DNA of 64,000 nucleotides from Rubrivivax sp. (GCA_016789865.1 JAEUPC010000069.1:16815-80814); one strand, 5' to 3'; positions 9,253 through 18,042 are shown, counted from the stretch's first letter. A program made the numbers and translations. Notes: generated from the letters alone by a model not told the origin.

Positions 9253-9404
9253 CGCCGCTAAACTCCGCTCGCCTCGTCGTGCATCGGCGCCGATTCTGCG
9301 CCGTGCCGCCGCGCCGCTCTTTCATCCACCGCCGCCGCCCCCTTCTTGCCCCTTGTTGCGTGCGTGCCCGCAGCACACGCCGCCTGCCGCCCCGAGCCCC
9401 GCCC

Positions 9405-10400
9405 ATGTCGCAAGCCCTGCACCCCATGCTCAACATCGCCGTCAAGGCGGCACGCGCGGCCGGCGCCATCATCAACCGCGCCGCGCTCGACCTGGAGGTC
9501 ATCAAGGTCGGCACCAAGGGTCCCAACGACTTCGTCAGCGAGGTCGACCGCGCCGCCGAAGAAGCGATCATCGACACGCTGCTGGAGGCCTACCCCGACC
9601 ACGGCATCCTGGCCGAAGAAAGCGGACGTGCACGCGGCAACAAGCGCAGCGAGTTCGTCTGGATCATCGACCCGCTGGACGGCACCACCAACTTCCTGCA
9701 CGGCCTGCCCACCTACGCGGTGAGCATCGCGCTGGAACACCGCGGCCAGGTGCAGCAGGCCGTCGTCTACGACCCGGCGCGCAACGACCTCTTCTACGCC
9801 AGCCGCGGCCGCGGCGCCTTTCTCAACGACCGCCGGCTGCGCGTCTCCAAACGCACGCGCCTGGCCGAATCGCTCATCGGCACCGGCTTCCCGTTCCGCA
9901 AGGGCGACAACTTCAAGCGTTATCTCGAGATGTTCGAGCAGGTGATGAAGAGCTGCGCCGGCGTGCGCCGCCCGGGCGCCGCCGCGCACGACCTGGGCTA
10001 CGTGGCCGCCGGCTGGTACGACGGCTTCTTCGAGACCGGGCTGTCGCCGTGGGACATCGCCGCCGGCTCGCTGATGATCACCGAGGCCGGCGGCCTGATC
10101 GGCAACTTCACCGGCGAGGCCGACTACCTGCACCAGCGCGAGGTGGTGGCCGGCACGCCGAAGGTGTACGGGCAACTCGTGCAGATGCTGGCGCCGTTCA
10201 CGCGCGTCATCAGCGAGGGCAAGGCGGGCAGCGCCGCGCTGCCCGCTGCGCCGGGCGCCACCGCACAGCCGGCTGCGCCGGGGGCCGCCGAAGCCGGACT
10301 GGATGCCACCGCGGCGTTCGTGGCCGCCGCCGAGGCAGCGCCCGCCCGCAAGGCCCCGCTGCGCCTCCGCAAGGTCGCGGCGGCCAAGCCCGTGCGCTGA
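9405..10400 (+). CDS. suhB: Inositol-1-monophosphatase family protein SuhB
   Basis: This 331-residue Mg2+-dependent phosphatase of the IMPase family also acts with the Nus complex in rRNA transcription in Proteobacteria. The metal-binding motifs are present: [32 protein letters not shown], and the C-terminal [15 protein letters not shown]. The domain ends near residue 265. The remaining ~65 residues are an Ala/Pro-rich low-complexity tail ending in basic residues, longer than in the usual ~270-residue enzyme. The start is the ATG opening MSQALHPML. Forty-two upstream in-frame residues are Arg/Pro-rich and were excluded. It is transcribed divergently from trmJ. Confidence 0.93.
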   Translation: MSQALHPMLNIAVKAARAAGAIINRAALDLEVIKVGTKGPNDFVSEVDRAAEEAIIDTLLEAYPDHGILAEESGRARGNKRSEFVWIIDPLDGTTNFLHGLPTYAVSIALEHRGQVQQAVVYDPARNDLFYASRGRGAFLNDRRLRVSKRTRLAESLIGTGFPFRKGDNFKRYLEMFEQVMKSCAGVRRPGAAAHDLGYVAAGWYDGFFETGLSPWDIAAGSLMITEAGGLIGNFTGEADYLHQREVVAGTPKVYGQLVQMLAPFTRVISEGKAGSAALPAAPGATAQPAAPGAAEAGLDATAAFVAAAEAAPARKAPLRLRKVAAAKPVR

Positions 10401-10472
10401 GCCCGATGGGGGTACGGCCCGCCGCGCGGCGCCTCGGCCGCGATGGGGATGCGGCCGGCGATGCCGCTCGCC

Positions 10473-10478
10473 TACCAT
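10473..10478 (+). promoter_or_regulatory. Possible -10 element of the SIR2-like/TIR operon
   Basis: TACCAT ends seven bases before the ATG at 10486, and no Shine-Dalgarno sequence is visible in between. The same TACCAT lies ten bases before mutS (23126-23131). TAGCAT followed by CGGCG occurs before the Anbu gene (34642-34647) and the DUF488 gene (56230-56235). If these are -10 boxes, this transcript would be leaderless or nearly so. No clear -35 box is seen. Confidence 0.3.
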
Positions 10479-10485
10479 CGACGCC

Positions 10486-11871
10486 ATGACCGACAACGAC
10501 TGGCGGCGCCTCGTGCGCCAGGTGCAGCAAGGCCTGGTCGTGCCGGTGCTGGGCTCGCACCTGCTGGTCGCGCCCGACGGGCGCTGGCTGCCGGCCGAGG
10601 CCGCCGCGCGCCTGCTGGCCCAGCACGGCCTGCAGCCGCACGAGGACCCGGCGGCGTCCTTCCTGCCCGTGGGCGCGGCCGCCGCGCGCGTGCATGCCGA
10701 GTGCCACGTCAAGTTCCAGGACCTGTACGCCGACGCCAGCGACGCCATCGACAGCGTGGTGGCCGAAGCGGCCGGTGCGCTGCCGCCGGCGCTGCTGAAC
10801 ATCGCCGGCATCACCGACTTCCGGCTGCTCGTCACCACCACGCCCGACGACCTGCTGGTGCGCGCGCTGCGCACGCGGCGGCGCGTGGAGGAGATCGTGC
10901 ACGCCCCCAGCGCCCCGGCGGCCGAGGCGCGCGACCTGCCGGCCGACTGGGCGCGCCAGAGCGACACTGCGTTCGTGCTGTACCTGTTCGGCAAGGCACG
11001 CGCCGGCCCGATGTTCGCGCTGCACGAGGAAGACGTGCTCGAGTACACGCACAACATCATCGCCCGCGACAAGCAGGCCCCCACCGCCTTCGTGCAGGCG
11101 CTGCAGCACCGCAGCCTGAGCCTGCTCTTGATCGGCTGCAGCCTGCCCGACTGGCTGGGCCGCTTCTTCCTGCGCCTGGTCAACGAGGAACGCCTGTCGG
11201 AGAAGAAGCGCCGCGAGTGGCTGGTCGACCCGCCAGAGGCCGGCGGCGGCCTGGTCACCTTCCTGCGCGCCTTCAGCGGCGAGACCGAGGTGCTCAGCGA
11301 CATGCCGCCGGCGCAGTTCGCCGCCGAACTGCACCGGCGCTGGCTGGCCGCTCGCCCTGCCGCTGCAGAAAGCGGCAGCGCCCCGGCAGCCGGCGCGGGC
11401 GGTGGGCCGGCGACGCCGGCGCCCACCTTCTTCATCAGCTACTCGCGCGCCACCGACCACGCGCGCGCGCGCCGCCTCGTGTTGGCGCTGCGCGAACTCG
11501 GCGCCACCGACGAGGAACTGTGGTTCGACGACCAGAGCATCGACCCGGGCCAGAACTTCCACCATCGCATCGCCGACGGCATCCGCGCGTGCACGTACTT
11601 CGTGCCGCTGCTGTCTCACGAGGCTGGCGAGCGCGAGCAGGCCTACGTGTTCCGCGAGTGGCAGCTCGCCAACGAACGCCTGCCGGAGATGAACCGCGAG
11701 TTCGTCATCCCGATCGTCGTCGATGCCGAGTTCGCCCCGGCACGCCACGGCGCCGAGCCGGTGCGCAAGTGGCGCGAGCTCGACTTCGGCCACGCCCCCG
11801 ACGGCCTGCCCGACGCCACCACGCGCGAGCGCCTCGCACGGCTGCTGCGCAACGCCCGCCGCCGCGCATGA
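10486..11871 (+). CDS. SIR2-like/TIR domain protein, candidate defence effector
   Basis: This 461-residue protein has two domains. Residues ~10-280 resemble the SIR2-like fold (VVPVLGS at 19-24, VTTTPDD at 116-122, YLFGK at 166-170, IGCSLPDWLGRFFLR from 216). Residues ~314-461 are a TIR domain: TFFISYSR at 314, WFDDQSIDPGQNF at 346, YFVPLLSHE, and FREWQLA with candidate catalytic Glu391. Such TIR domains in bacterial immunity cleave NAD+. In the SIR2-like part the usual GAG, TTN-D and LHG motifs read GSH, TTTPD and LFG, so it may bind rather than hydrolyse NAD. A Gly/Ala/Pro linker (~290-313) joins the domains. ATGA overlap couples it to the STAND gene. Function is inferred, and signalling or cell-death control is an alternative. 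Confidence 0.8.
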   Translation: MTDNDWRRLVRQVQQGLVVPVLGSHLLVAPDGRWLPAEAAARLLAQHGLQPHEDPAASFLPVGAAAARVHAECHVKFQDLYADASDAIDSVVAEAAGALPPALLNIAGITDFRLLVTTTPDDLLVRALRTRRRVEEIVHAPSAPAAEARDLPADWARQSDTAFVLYLFGKARAGPMFALHEEDVLEYTHNIIARDKQAPTAFVQALQHRSLSLLLIGCSLPDWLGRFFLRLVNEERLSEKKRREWLVDPPEAGGGLVTFLRAFSGETEVLSDMPPAQFAAELHRRWLAARPAAAESGSAPAAGAGGGPATPAPTFFISYSRATDHARARRLVLALRELGATDEELWFDDQSIDPGQNFHHRIADGIRACTYFVPLLSHEAGEREQAYVFREWQLANERLPEMNREFVIPIVVDAEFAPARHGAEPVRKWRELDFGHAPDGLPDATTRERLARLLRNARRRA

Positions 11872-13907
11872 ACGGCAACGCGCCCGCCCCCTCGTCGGCC
11901 GGTCCGGGCGGCACGGCCACCGCCGCCCACCCGCCGGTGGACGCGCAGCACCCGTGGCCCGGCCTGGCCGCCTACGACGAACGGGCGAGCGACTTCTTCA
12001 AGGGCCGCGAGGACGAAGCGCAGACCCTGGCCCGGTTGGTGCAGGCTTCCAACCTCGTCGTGCTGTACGGCCGCTCGGGCCTGGGCAAGAGCTCGCTGCT
12101 GCAGGCGGGGCTGTTTCCGCTGCTGCGAAAGGCCCGCATGCTGCCGGTGGGCCTGCGCGTGGACCACGGCGCCGGCGCGCCGGACGTGCTGGAACAGATC
12201 GCCCGCCGGCTGGCCGAGGAGGCCGCGCAGCACGCGCTGCAGCTCACGCCCCGCCGCGAAGGCGAGTCGCTGTGGCGCTGGCTGCACCGCAGCGACTTCG
12301 AGCTTGCCACCCGCGACAACTGGCCGCTGCAGCCGGTGTTCGTGCTCGACCAGTTCGAGGAGGTGTTCGCGCACCATGAACGCAGCGGCGAGCGCGTGCG
12401 CGCCACGCTGGCGGCGCTGGCCGACCTGGCCGACAACCGCATCAGCCACGAGGTGGCCGGCGACCGCGAAGCCGCACGCGGGCTGGAACTGGCGCGGCAC
12501 AACTACCGCATGCTGTTCTCGTTCCGCGAGGACTACCTGCCCGAGATCCGCGTCTGGGAACGCACCCTGCCCGCGCTGCTGCGCCACTACCTGCGGCTGG
12601 AGCCGATGAGCGCGGCGCGCGCCGAGGCCGCCGTGCAGGCCGCCGGCACCGCTGTGCTGGCCGAAGGCGCCGCCGGGGCCATCGTGCGCTTCGTCGGCAA
12701 CCTGGGCGCCGCCGGCCGCGCCGGCCGCGACGACATCGAGCCCGTGCTGCTGAGCCTGACGTGCACCCGGCTGAACCTGCGCCGCGGCAGCCAGCGCATC
12801 GACGCCAGGCTGGTCGACGCAGCCGGCCCCAACATCCTGCAGGACTTCTACGCCGAGGCGCTGGCCGGCATGCCCGAGCGCGTGCACCGCTTCATCGAAG
12901 GCCATCTCATCCAGGGCGAGCGCGCGCGCGGCAGCTACGCGCGCGACGAGGCACTGGCCGCCGGGCTGCTGACCGAGGACGAGCTCGACTGCCTGACGCG
13001 CGAGCGCCGGCTGCTGCGCATCGAGAGCCAGGGCGACGCGCCGCGCGTCGAACTCATTCACGACCGCCTGGTCGACGTGGTGCGCGTGGCGCGGGACCGG
13101 CATGCCGCGCTGCAGGCCGCCCAGCACGCCACCGAGGCCGAGCGGCGCGAAGCCACCGAGCGCCTGGCCGCGCAGGCCGTGCAGCTGCGACGCAACCGCA
13201 ACTGGCTCATCGGCGCGCTGGCGGGTGTGGCGGTGCTGCTGGTGGCGGTGGCGCTGGTGGCGCGCACGGCCTGGCGCAACAGCGAATGGGCCCAGGCCAA
13301 CGCCACTGCCGCGCGTGCGGCTGCGTCGGCCGCGCAGGCTGCGGAACGCCGGGCCAAGGCTGAAGAGCTGCGGGCCACCCAGGCGCGCAAGGAGGCCGAG
13401 GAAGCCGCCGGGCAGCTCAAGCAGCAGCTGGACTTCTTCGCCTTCAATGTCACCGGCAATCTCAGGGCCGAGCAGCTGATCGCCAAGTCGCGCGAAGCCG
13501 ACCAGGCGCTGCAGGCCTTGCTGGCCACGCAGACCGAGCGCGATGCCCAGCGGCACGCCCGCACGCGCCTGGAGATCTGGGCCAAGGAGATCGACGGCCC
13601 GCGTGTGCGCAACGCGGTGGCCGACCTGGGCTTCGACACCGCCGTGCGGGTGGCCAACGTCACCGACGTGGCCACCAATGCGCTGTGGATGGGCTGCGGC
13701 GCCCATGTCGAGGACCTGCGGCTGGTGGCGCTGGCGCTGCTGCGCGCCGGCGTCACGCTGCGCTGGATGGGCGCGGTCCCCGAGGCCAATGTCAACCGGG
13801 GCGCCACGCTCGTGCAGGTGGGGGCGGGGCAGCCGTTCGTCGGCCTGCCGGCACTCGGTGTCGACAAGGTCAAGGGCTTCGCCAACCCCTGCCCGCCGGC
13901 CCGCTGA
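11868..13907 (+). CDS. STAND-like P-loop NTPase with C-terminal membrane segment
   Basis: This 679-residue protein is a STAND-type NTPase. Residues 29-54 (HPWPGLAAYDERASDFF, then GREDE) lead into Walker A GRSGLGKSS at 68-76. Walker B VFVLDQFEEVF is at 157-167, and FSFREDYL and DFYAEAL fit the nSTAND type that typically begins PYPGL. The winged-helix part ends near RVELIHDRLVDVV (~400). One membrane segment (WLIGALAGVAVLLVAVALVA) spans 446-465. An Ala/Glu/Lys-rich coiled region covers ~480-525. The C-terminal ~150 residues have no WD40 or TPR repeats and are unrecognised. Such proteins act as ligand-controlled switches. The ATGA overlap with the TIR gene suggests that the NTPase senses or anchors and the TIR protein executes. 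That pairing is inference. Confidence 0.82.
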   Translation: MNGNAPAPSSAGPGGTATAAHPPVDAQHPWPGLAAYDERASDFFKGREDEAQTLARLVQASNLVVLYGRSGLGKSSLLQAGLFPLLRKARMLPVGLRVDHGAGAPDVLEQIARRLAEEAAQHALQLTPRREGESLWRWLHRSDFELATRDNWPLQPVFVLDQFEEVFAHHERSGERVRATLAALADLADNRISHEVAGDREAARGLELARHNYRMLFSFREDYLPEIRVWERTLPALLRHYLRLEPMSAARAEAAVQAAGTAVLAEGAAGAIVRFVGNLGAAGRAGRDDIEPVLLSLTCTRLNLRRGSQRIDARLVDAAGPNILQDFYAEALAGMPERVHRFIEGHLIQGERARGSYARDEALAAGLLTEDELDCLTRERRLLRIESQGDAPRVELIHDRLVDVVRVARDRHAALQAAQHATEAERREATERLAAQAVQLRRNRNWLIGALAGVAVLLVAVALVARTAWRNSEWAQANATAARAAASAAQAAERRAKAEELRATQARKEAEEAAGQLKQQLDFFAFNVTGNLRAEQLIAKSREADQALQALLATQTERDAQRHARTRLEIWAKEIDGPRVRNAVADLGFDTAVRVANVTDVATNALWMGCGAHVEDLRLVALALLRAGVTLRWMGAVPEANVNRGATLVQVGAGQPFVGLPALGVDKVKGFANPCPPAR

Positions 13908-13950
13908 GCGACCGGCGGCGCGCAGTGCCGGCCTTACGCGCGGGCGCGCG

Positions 13951-14931
13951 TCAGTCCAGCTTGCCGATGCGCCGCACGGCCTCGACCATCACCTTCGCGT
14001 CGGCTGCCCAGTAGCCGGCGAAATCGGGCGCGTCGAGGTACTCGATCGGGCTGCCCGCGCGGCCGATGGTGCCCAGCACCTGCGGATCGGCCGCCACCTT
14101 GCGCGCCGCGTCGCGCAGCCGCTGCACCACCGGCGCCGGCGTGCCGGCCGGCACGAAGAGGGCCGACCACTGCGCAAACTGCACCGCGTGGCCGCTTTGC
14201 TTCAAGCTCGGCACCTCGGGCAACGAGGCCAGCGGCTTGTCGCCCCAATGCGCCAGCGCGCGCAGCTTGCCGGACTTGATGTGCGAGACGATGCTGGCCG
14301 GGCCGCTGGCCAGCGCATCGACCTGCCCGCCCAGCAGCGCCAGCACCGCCGGCCCGGCGCCGGTGTACGGGATGTGCACCATGCGAAAGCCCGCGCTCGC
14401 CTTCAGCATCTCCATCGGCACATGCATCGTGCCGTAGTTGCCCGAGCTGCCGTAGTTGAAGGCGCCGGGTTTGTTCTTCATATCGGCGAGGAATTCGTCC
14501 AGCGTCTTCCACGGCGCCTCGGCGCGCACCACCAGCACGGTGGGGTCGGCGGTGAAGCGCGCGATCGGCACGAACTGCTCGATCGTGTAGACGGGCTTGC
14601 GGCCATACACCGCATCGGCCTCGGGCAGGATGGAGATCGAGCTCAGCGACAACAGCAGCGTGTGGCCGTCGGCGGCGGCCTTGGCGGCTTCACCGATGCC
14701 CAAGGCACCGCCGGCACCCGCACGGTTGTGCACCACCACCGGCTGCTTCAGCTCGCGCGCCAATGCCTCGGCCACCGGCCGGGCCACGGTGTCGGCCACG
14801 CCGCCGGGCGGGAAAGGCACGATCATCGTCAGCGGCTTGTCGGGCCACGGGCTCGACTGCGCCTGCGCGCCGGCCGCGAAGGCGAGAACGGCGGCACAAA
14901 GCGCCACGGAACTGCGCGGGGTCCAGGGCAT
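13951..14931 (-). CDS. Bug-type tripartite tricarboxylate solute-binding protein (1)
   Basis: This 326-residue periplasmic protein belongs to the Bug/TctC family, which binds carboxylates and related small molecules. It has a Sec signal peptide (RSSVALCAAVLAFAAGAQA, cleavage before QSSPWP). The family signatures are KPLTMIVPFPPGGVADTVAR, NRAGAGGALGIG and AADGHTLL, followed by GSSGNYGTMHVPMEM and VHIPYTGAGPAVLALLGGQV. An AGGAGA lies about ten bases before the ATG and sets the start; the frame runs open for 71 codons upstream without family similarity. No TctA/TctB permease is nearby, which is normal for the many orphan Bug genes of Burkholderiales. It is divergent from the next Bug gene. Confidence 0.92.
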   Translation of the reverse strand: MPWTPRSSVALCAAVLAFAAGAQAQSSPWPDKPLTMIVPFPPGGVADTVARPVAEALARELKQPVVVHNRAGAGGALGIGEAAKAAADGHTLLLSLSSISILPEADAVYGRKPVYTIEQFVPIARFTADPTVLVVRAEAPWKTLDEFLADMKNKPGAFNYGSSGNYGTMHVPMEMLKASAGFRMVHIPYTGAGPAVLALLGGQVDALASGPASIVSHIKSGKLRALAHWGDKPLASLPEVPSLKQSGHAVQFAQWSALFVPAGTPAPVVQRLRDAARKVAADPQVLGTIGRAGSPIEYLDAPDFAGYWAADAKVMVEAVRRIGKLD

Positions 14932-15074
14932 CACGAGCGCTTCTCCTTGCAATCTCTCGATCGAAGTTTCTTGGTTTCCCAAGGGGAGGCACGGGCGGTG
15001 ATTCCCCCGATGCCATGCCGCAGTCGGCGGGTCGATGCTACGGTGCTGCGCCGCGCCGGCGCCCCGAGGTTGCC

Positions 15075-16118
15075 ATGACCGCCGATCTGCCCGCCGCCCT
15101 GTCAGCCCGTCGCCCCCCTGGCCTGCCCACCCGGCCCCGTGCACGCGCCGCCTGCGTGGCCGGCGTCATGCTGTCGGTCGCTGCCGGCTGGCTGCTCGCC
15201 GCGCCCGCGGCAATGGCGCAGGACTACCCCACGCGCCCGGTGCGCCTGATCGTGCCCTTCGCCCCCGGCGGCTCGGCCGATGTGTTCGGCCGCTTCGTCG
15301 CGCAGCGCCTGCAGGAAAGTCTCGGCCACAGCTTCGTCGTCGACAACCGCCCCGGCGGCGGCTCGATCATCGGCACCGATGCGGTGGCCAAGGCCGCACC
15401 CGACGGCCACACGCTGCTGGTGATGAGCAACACGCACACGGTCAACGAGTCGCTCATCCCGACCAAGCCGTTCCAGCTGATGCGCGACTTCGCGCCGGTG
15501 GCGCCGCTGAACGCCAGCGACCTGGTACTGGTGGCCAAGCCGGCGCTGCCGGCGAACAACCTCGGTGACCTGCTCAAGCTCGCGAAGTCGCGCCCGGGCG
15601 CCCTGTCGTACGCCAGCTCCGGCCCCGGCACGCCGTACCACATGGCCGGCGAGCTGCTCAAGGCGATGGCCGGCATCTACGTCGTGCACATCCCCTACCG
15701 CGGCAGCGCCGGCGCGCGCACCGACGTGCTCGGCGGCCAGGTCGACATGATGTTCGACGCCATCCCGACGATGGCCGAGCACGCCCGCAGCGGCAAGGTC
15801 AAGGCGCTGGCCACCACCGGCCGCGCCCGCTCGGCCGTGATGCCCGACGTGCCCACGCTGCACGAGGCCGGCGTGCCCAACTACGAAGCAACGTTGTGGC
15901 TGGGCGTCATGGCGCCCAAGGGCACGCCGGCGGCCATCGTGCAGAAGCTGAATGCCGAGATCGCCAAGATCACCTCGAACCCCGACGTGCGCCGCAGCTG
16001 GGCCGCGCAGGGCACGGCGGCGATGACGATGAACGTCGAGGAGTTCACCCGCCACCTGGAGGGCGACATCGCCAAGTGGGCGCACATCGTCAAGGTCTCG
16101 GGGGCGAAGGCGGAATGA
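15075..16118 (+). CDS. Bug-type tripartite tricarboxylate solute-binding protein (2)
   Basis: This 347-residue Bug/TctC protein has a long signal region: about 25 residues rich in Arg and Pro precede the hydrophobic core AGVMLSVAAGWLLAAP, with cleavage probably after AMA. The domain then begins QDYPTRPVRLIVPFAPGGSA. Later signatures are NRPGGGSIIGTDAVAK, PDGHTLLVMS, SYASSGPGTPYHMAGE and VHIPYRGSAGARTDVLGGQVD. The substrate is unknown. The stop codon overlaps the ATG of the following ModA-like gene (ATGA). It faces Bug gene 1 across 143 bp, a likely shared regulatory region. Confidence 0.92.
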   Translation: MTADLPAALSARRPPGLPTRPRARAACVAGVMLSVAAGWLLAAPAAMAQDYPTRPVRLIVPFAPGGSADVFGRFVAQRLQESLGHSFVVDNRPGGGSIIGTDAVAKAAPDGHTLLVMSNTHTVNESLIPTKPFQLMRDFAPVAPLNASDLVLVAKPALPANNLGDLLKLAKSRPGALSYASSGPGTPYHMAGELLKAMAGIYVVHIPYRGSAGARTDVLGGQVDMMFDAIPTMAEHARSGKVKALATTGRARSAVMPDVPTLHEAGVPNYEATLWLGVMAPKGTPAAIVQKLNAEIAKITSNPDVRRSWAAQGTAAMTMNVEEFTRHLEGDIAKWAHIVKVSGAKAE

Positions 16119-16879
16119 TCGCGGCGGGCAGCGGCGGCATGACCGCTCGGCGCACCGACAACGCAGCGCAGTTGCCGCGCCTGGCGTTCCTGAGCGCCGG
16201 CGCGGCGCAAGGCCTGGTGCAGGCGCTGCAGCCGGCTTTCGAGGCCGGCGGCGGACCGCCGTTGGCCGGGCGGTTCGGCGCCGTGGGGGCGATGAAGGAC
16301 GCCCTGCTCACCGCCGCCGAGGCCTGCGATCTTTTCATCAGCACCGACACGATGGTTCGCGAGCTGATCGCCGCCGGGCACCTCGCCGCCGGCAGCGCGG
16401 TGCCCATCGGCCATGTGCCCACCGGCGTGGCAGTGGGTGCAGGTGCCGCGCTGCCGGACATCGGCAGCGCCCAGGCATTGCGCAGCGCGCTGGCTGGGGC
16501 CACGGCGCTGTACTTCCCCGACCCCGAACGCGCCACCGCCGGCATCCACTTCGCCCGCGTGCTCGGCGAACTCGGCCTGACCGAAAGCACGCGCGCACGC
16601 TGGCGCACCTACCCCAACGGCGCGACGGCGATGCGCGAACTCGCCGCCGGAGGCCCGGTCGGGGCCATCGGCTGCACGCAGTGGACCGAGATCCTGCTCA
16701 CCCCCGGCGTGCAGCCGGTGGCGTTGCTGCCCTCGCCGTACGGGCTGGCCACGCTGTACACCGCGGCCGTGGCAGCCCGCGCGCAGTCGCCGGCCGCGGC
16801 CGCGCGCCTGGCCACGTGGCTGGGCGCCACCGAACATGCGGCGCTGCGCGCCCGATGCGGCTTCGAGGCGACCGCCTGA
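16115..16879 (+). CDS. ModA-like periplasmic-binding-fold protein without signal peptide
   Basis: This protein of about 254 residues has the type 2 periplasmic-binding fold of the molybdate-binding ModA group. Supporting segments are RLAFLSAGAAQGLVQALQPAF near the N-terminus, CDLFISTDTMVRELIAAGHL, GHVPTGVAVGAG, and YPNGATAMRELAAGGPVGAIGC. The first 25 residues are not hydrophobic, so it appears cytoplasmic. Cytoplasmic ModA-like proteins of this size are common next to Bug and dehydratase genes in Burkholderiales, and their role is not established. The start overlaps the previous stop (ATGA). A second ATG at 16139 could also be used. Molybdate binding is not implied. Confidence 0.75.
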   Translation: MIAAGSGGMTARRTDNAAQLPRLAFLSAGAAQGLVQALQPAFEAGGGPPLAGRFGAVGAMKDALLTAAEACDLFISTDTMVRELIAAGHLAAGSAVPIGHVPTGVAVGAGAALPDIGSAQALRSALAGATALYFPDPERATAGIHFARVLGELGLTESTRARWRTYPNGATAMRELAAGGPVGAIGCTQWTEILLTPGVQPVALLPSPYGLATLYTAAVAARAQSPAAAARLATWLGATEHAALRARCGFEATA

Positions 16880-16960
16880 CCGCAGCGTCGCAGGTCTGCA
16901 CAGTTCCGCCCGCCGCCCGCCGCCCTCCACCCGCCTCGCGCCCGTCACGAAGGAAGCCGC

Positions 16961-17938
16961 ATGCAGCGCCGCCATCTTCTCACCACCCTGCCGGCGCTGG
17001 CCGCCGCACCGTTCGCGCGCGCGCAGCCGGCGTTCCCCGCCCGGCCCCTGCGCTACGTGGTCCCGGTGGCGGCCGGCGGCGGCAGCGACCTCGTGGGCCG
17101 CACGGTGTGCGAGCGCTGGGCACGCCAGCTCGGGCAGAACATCGTGGTCGAGAACATCGGCGGCGGCGGCGGCGCCATCGCCTGCCAGGCGGTGGCCAAG
17201 GCGGCGCCCGACGGCTACACGCTGCTGCAGGGTTATGTGGCCACCCACGGCACGAGCCCGGCCACGCGCAGCAAGCTGCCCTACGACGCCCTGCGCGACT
17301 TCACGCCGGTGGGCATGATCGGCGGCACGCCCAATGTGCTGGTGGTGAATGCCGCGCTGCTCGGCGGCGTGCAGACCGTGGCGCAGTTCGTCGCCCACCT
17401 GAAGGCCAACCCGGGGCGTGTCAACTACGGCTCGGCGGGGCAGGGCTCGCTGACGCACCTGACGATGGAGCTGTTCAAGCAGGCCAGCGGCACCTTCGCA
17501 CTGCACATCCCCTACCGCGGCATCGCGCCGGCGTTCACCGACCTGCTGGGCGGCCAGACGCAGGCGATGTTCCCGGGGCTGGCCGCGGCGCTGCCGCACA
17601 TCCGTTCGGGCCGCGTGCGGCCGCTGGCCGTCACCGGTGCCACGCGGCACCCGGTGCTCAAGGACGTGCCCACGCTCGTCGAGGCCGGCTTCCCGGGCTT
17701 CGATGCGCTGCAGTGGTACGGCGTGGTCGGCCCCGCGGGCCTGCCGCCGGCCATCACCCGGGTTCTCAACGACACGTTGAACGCCGTGCTCACCGGCGGT
17801 GACCTGCGCGACAAGCTCGCCGCCGAAGCCGTGGAGCCGCTGCCGATGGCCCCCGAGGCCTTCGGCAGCTTCATCCGCGCCGACATCGAGCGTTGGACTC
17901 ACCTGGCGCGCGAACGCAAGATCCAGCTCGACGATTGA
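16961..17938 (+). CDS. Bug-type tripartite tricarboxylate solute-binding protein (3)
   Basis: This 325-residue Bug/TctC family binding protein has a short signal peptide with paired arginines (MQRRHLLTTLPALAAAPF, cleavage near FARAQ), compatible with either Sec or Tat export. Family motifs are RPLRYVVPVAAGGGSDLVGR, NIGGGGGAIACQAVAK, APDGYTLLQGY, NYGSAGQGSLTHLTMELFK and HIPYRGIAPAFTDLLGGQ. The expected PF in the first motif is PV here, a small deviation. An AAGGAAG about five bases before the ATG is a good ribosome binding site. It lies 81 bp after the ModA-like gene and 104 bp before the MmgE/PrpD gene on the same strand. Confidence 0.92.
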   Translation: MQRRHLLTTLPALAAAPFARAQPAFPARPLRYVVPVAAGGGSDLVGRTVCERWARQLGQNIVVENIGGGGGAIACQAVAKAAPDGYTLLQGYVATHGTSPATRSKLPYDALRDFTPVGMIGGTPNVLVVNAALLGGVQTVAQFVAHLKANPGRVNYGSAGQGSLTHLTMELFKQASGTFALHIPYRGIAPAFTDLLGGQTQAMFPGLAAALPHIRSGRVRPLAVTGATRHPVLKDVPTLVEAGFPGFDALQWYGVVGPAGLPPAITRVLNDTLNAVLTGGDLRDKLAAEAVEPLPMAPEAFGSFIRADIERWTHLARERKIQLDD

Positions 17939-17971
17939 GCGCGCCGCCGCACCGAACTGCCAGCCACCCGC

Positions 17972-18027
17972 ACGCCCGCACGCCCGCACGCCCGAACGCC
18001 CGAACGCCCGAACGCCCGAACGCCCGC
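17972..18027. repeat. Seven tandem 8-bp units upstream of the MmgE/PrpD gene
   Basis: ACGCCCGC or ACGCCCGA is repeated seven times without interruption in the 104-bp gap between Bug gene 3 and the MmgE/PrpD gene, ending 15 bp before the ATG. The unit length is not a multiple of three and the tract is non-coding. Slippage there would change the spacing between upstream signals and the start codon. Confidence 0.93.
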
Positions 18028-18042
18028 AAGCAAGCACGCAGC

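Noticed and set aside
10443-11867. 475 codons of open frame upstream of the STAND start, in frame with it
   Set aside because: This would make a 1154-residue fusion, but it overlaps the SIR2-like/TIR gene in another frame and is Arg/Ala-rich. The ATG at 11868 with ATGA coupling is the better start.
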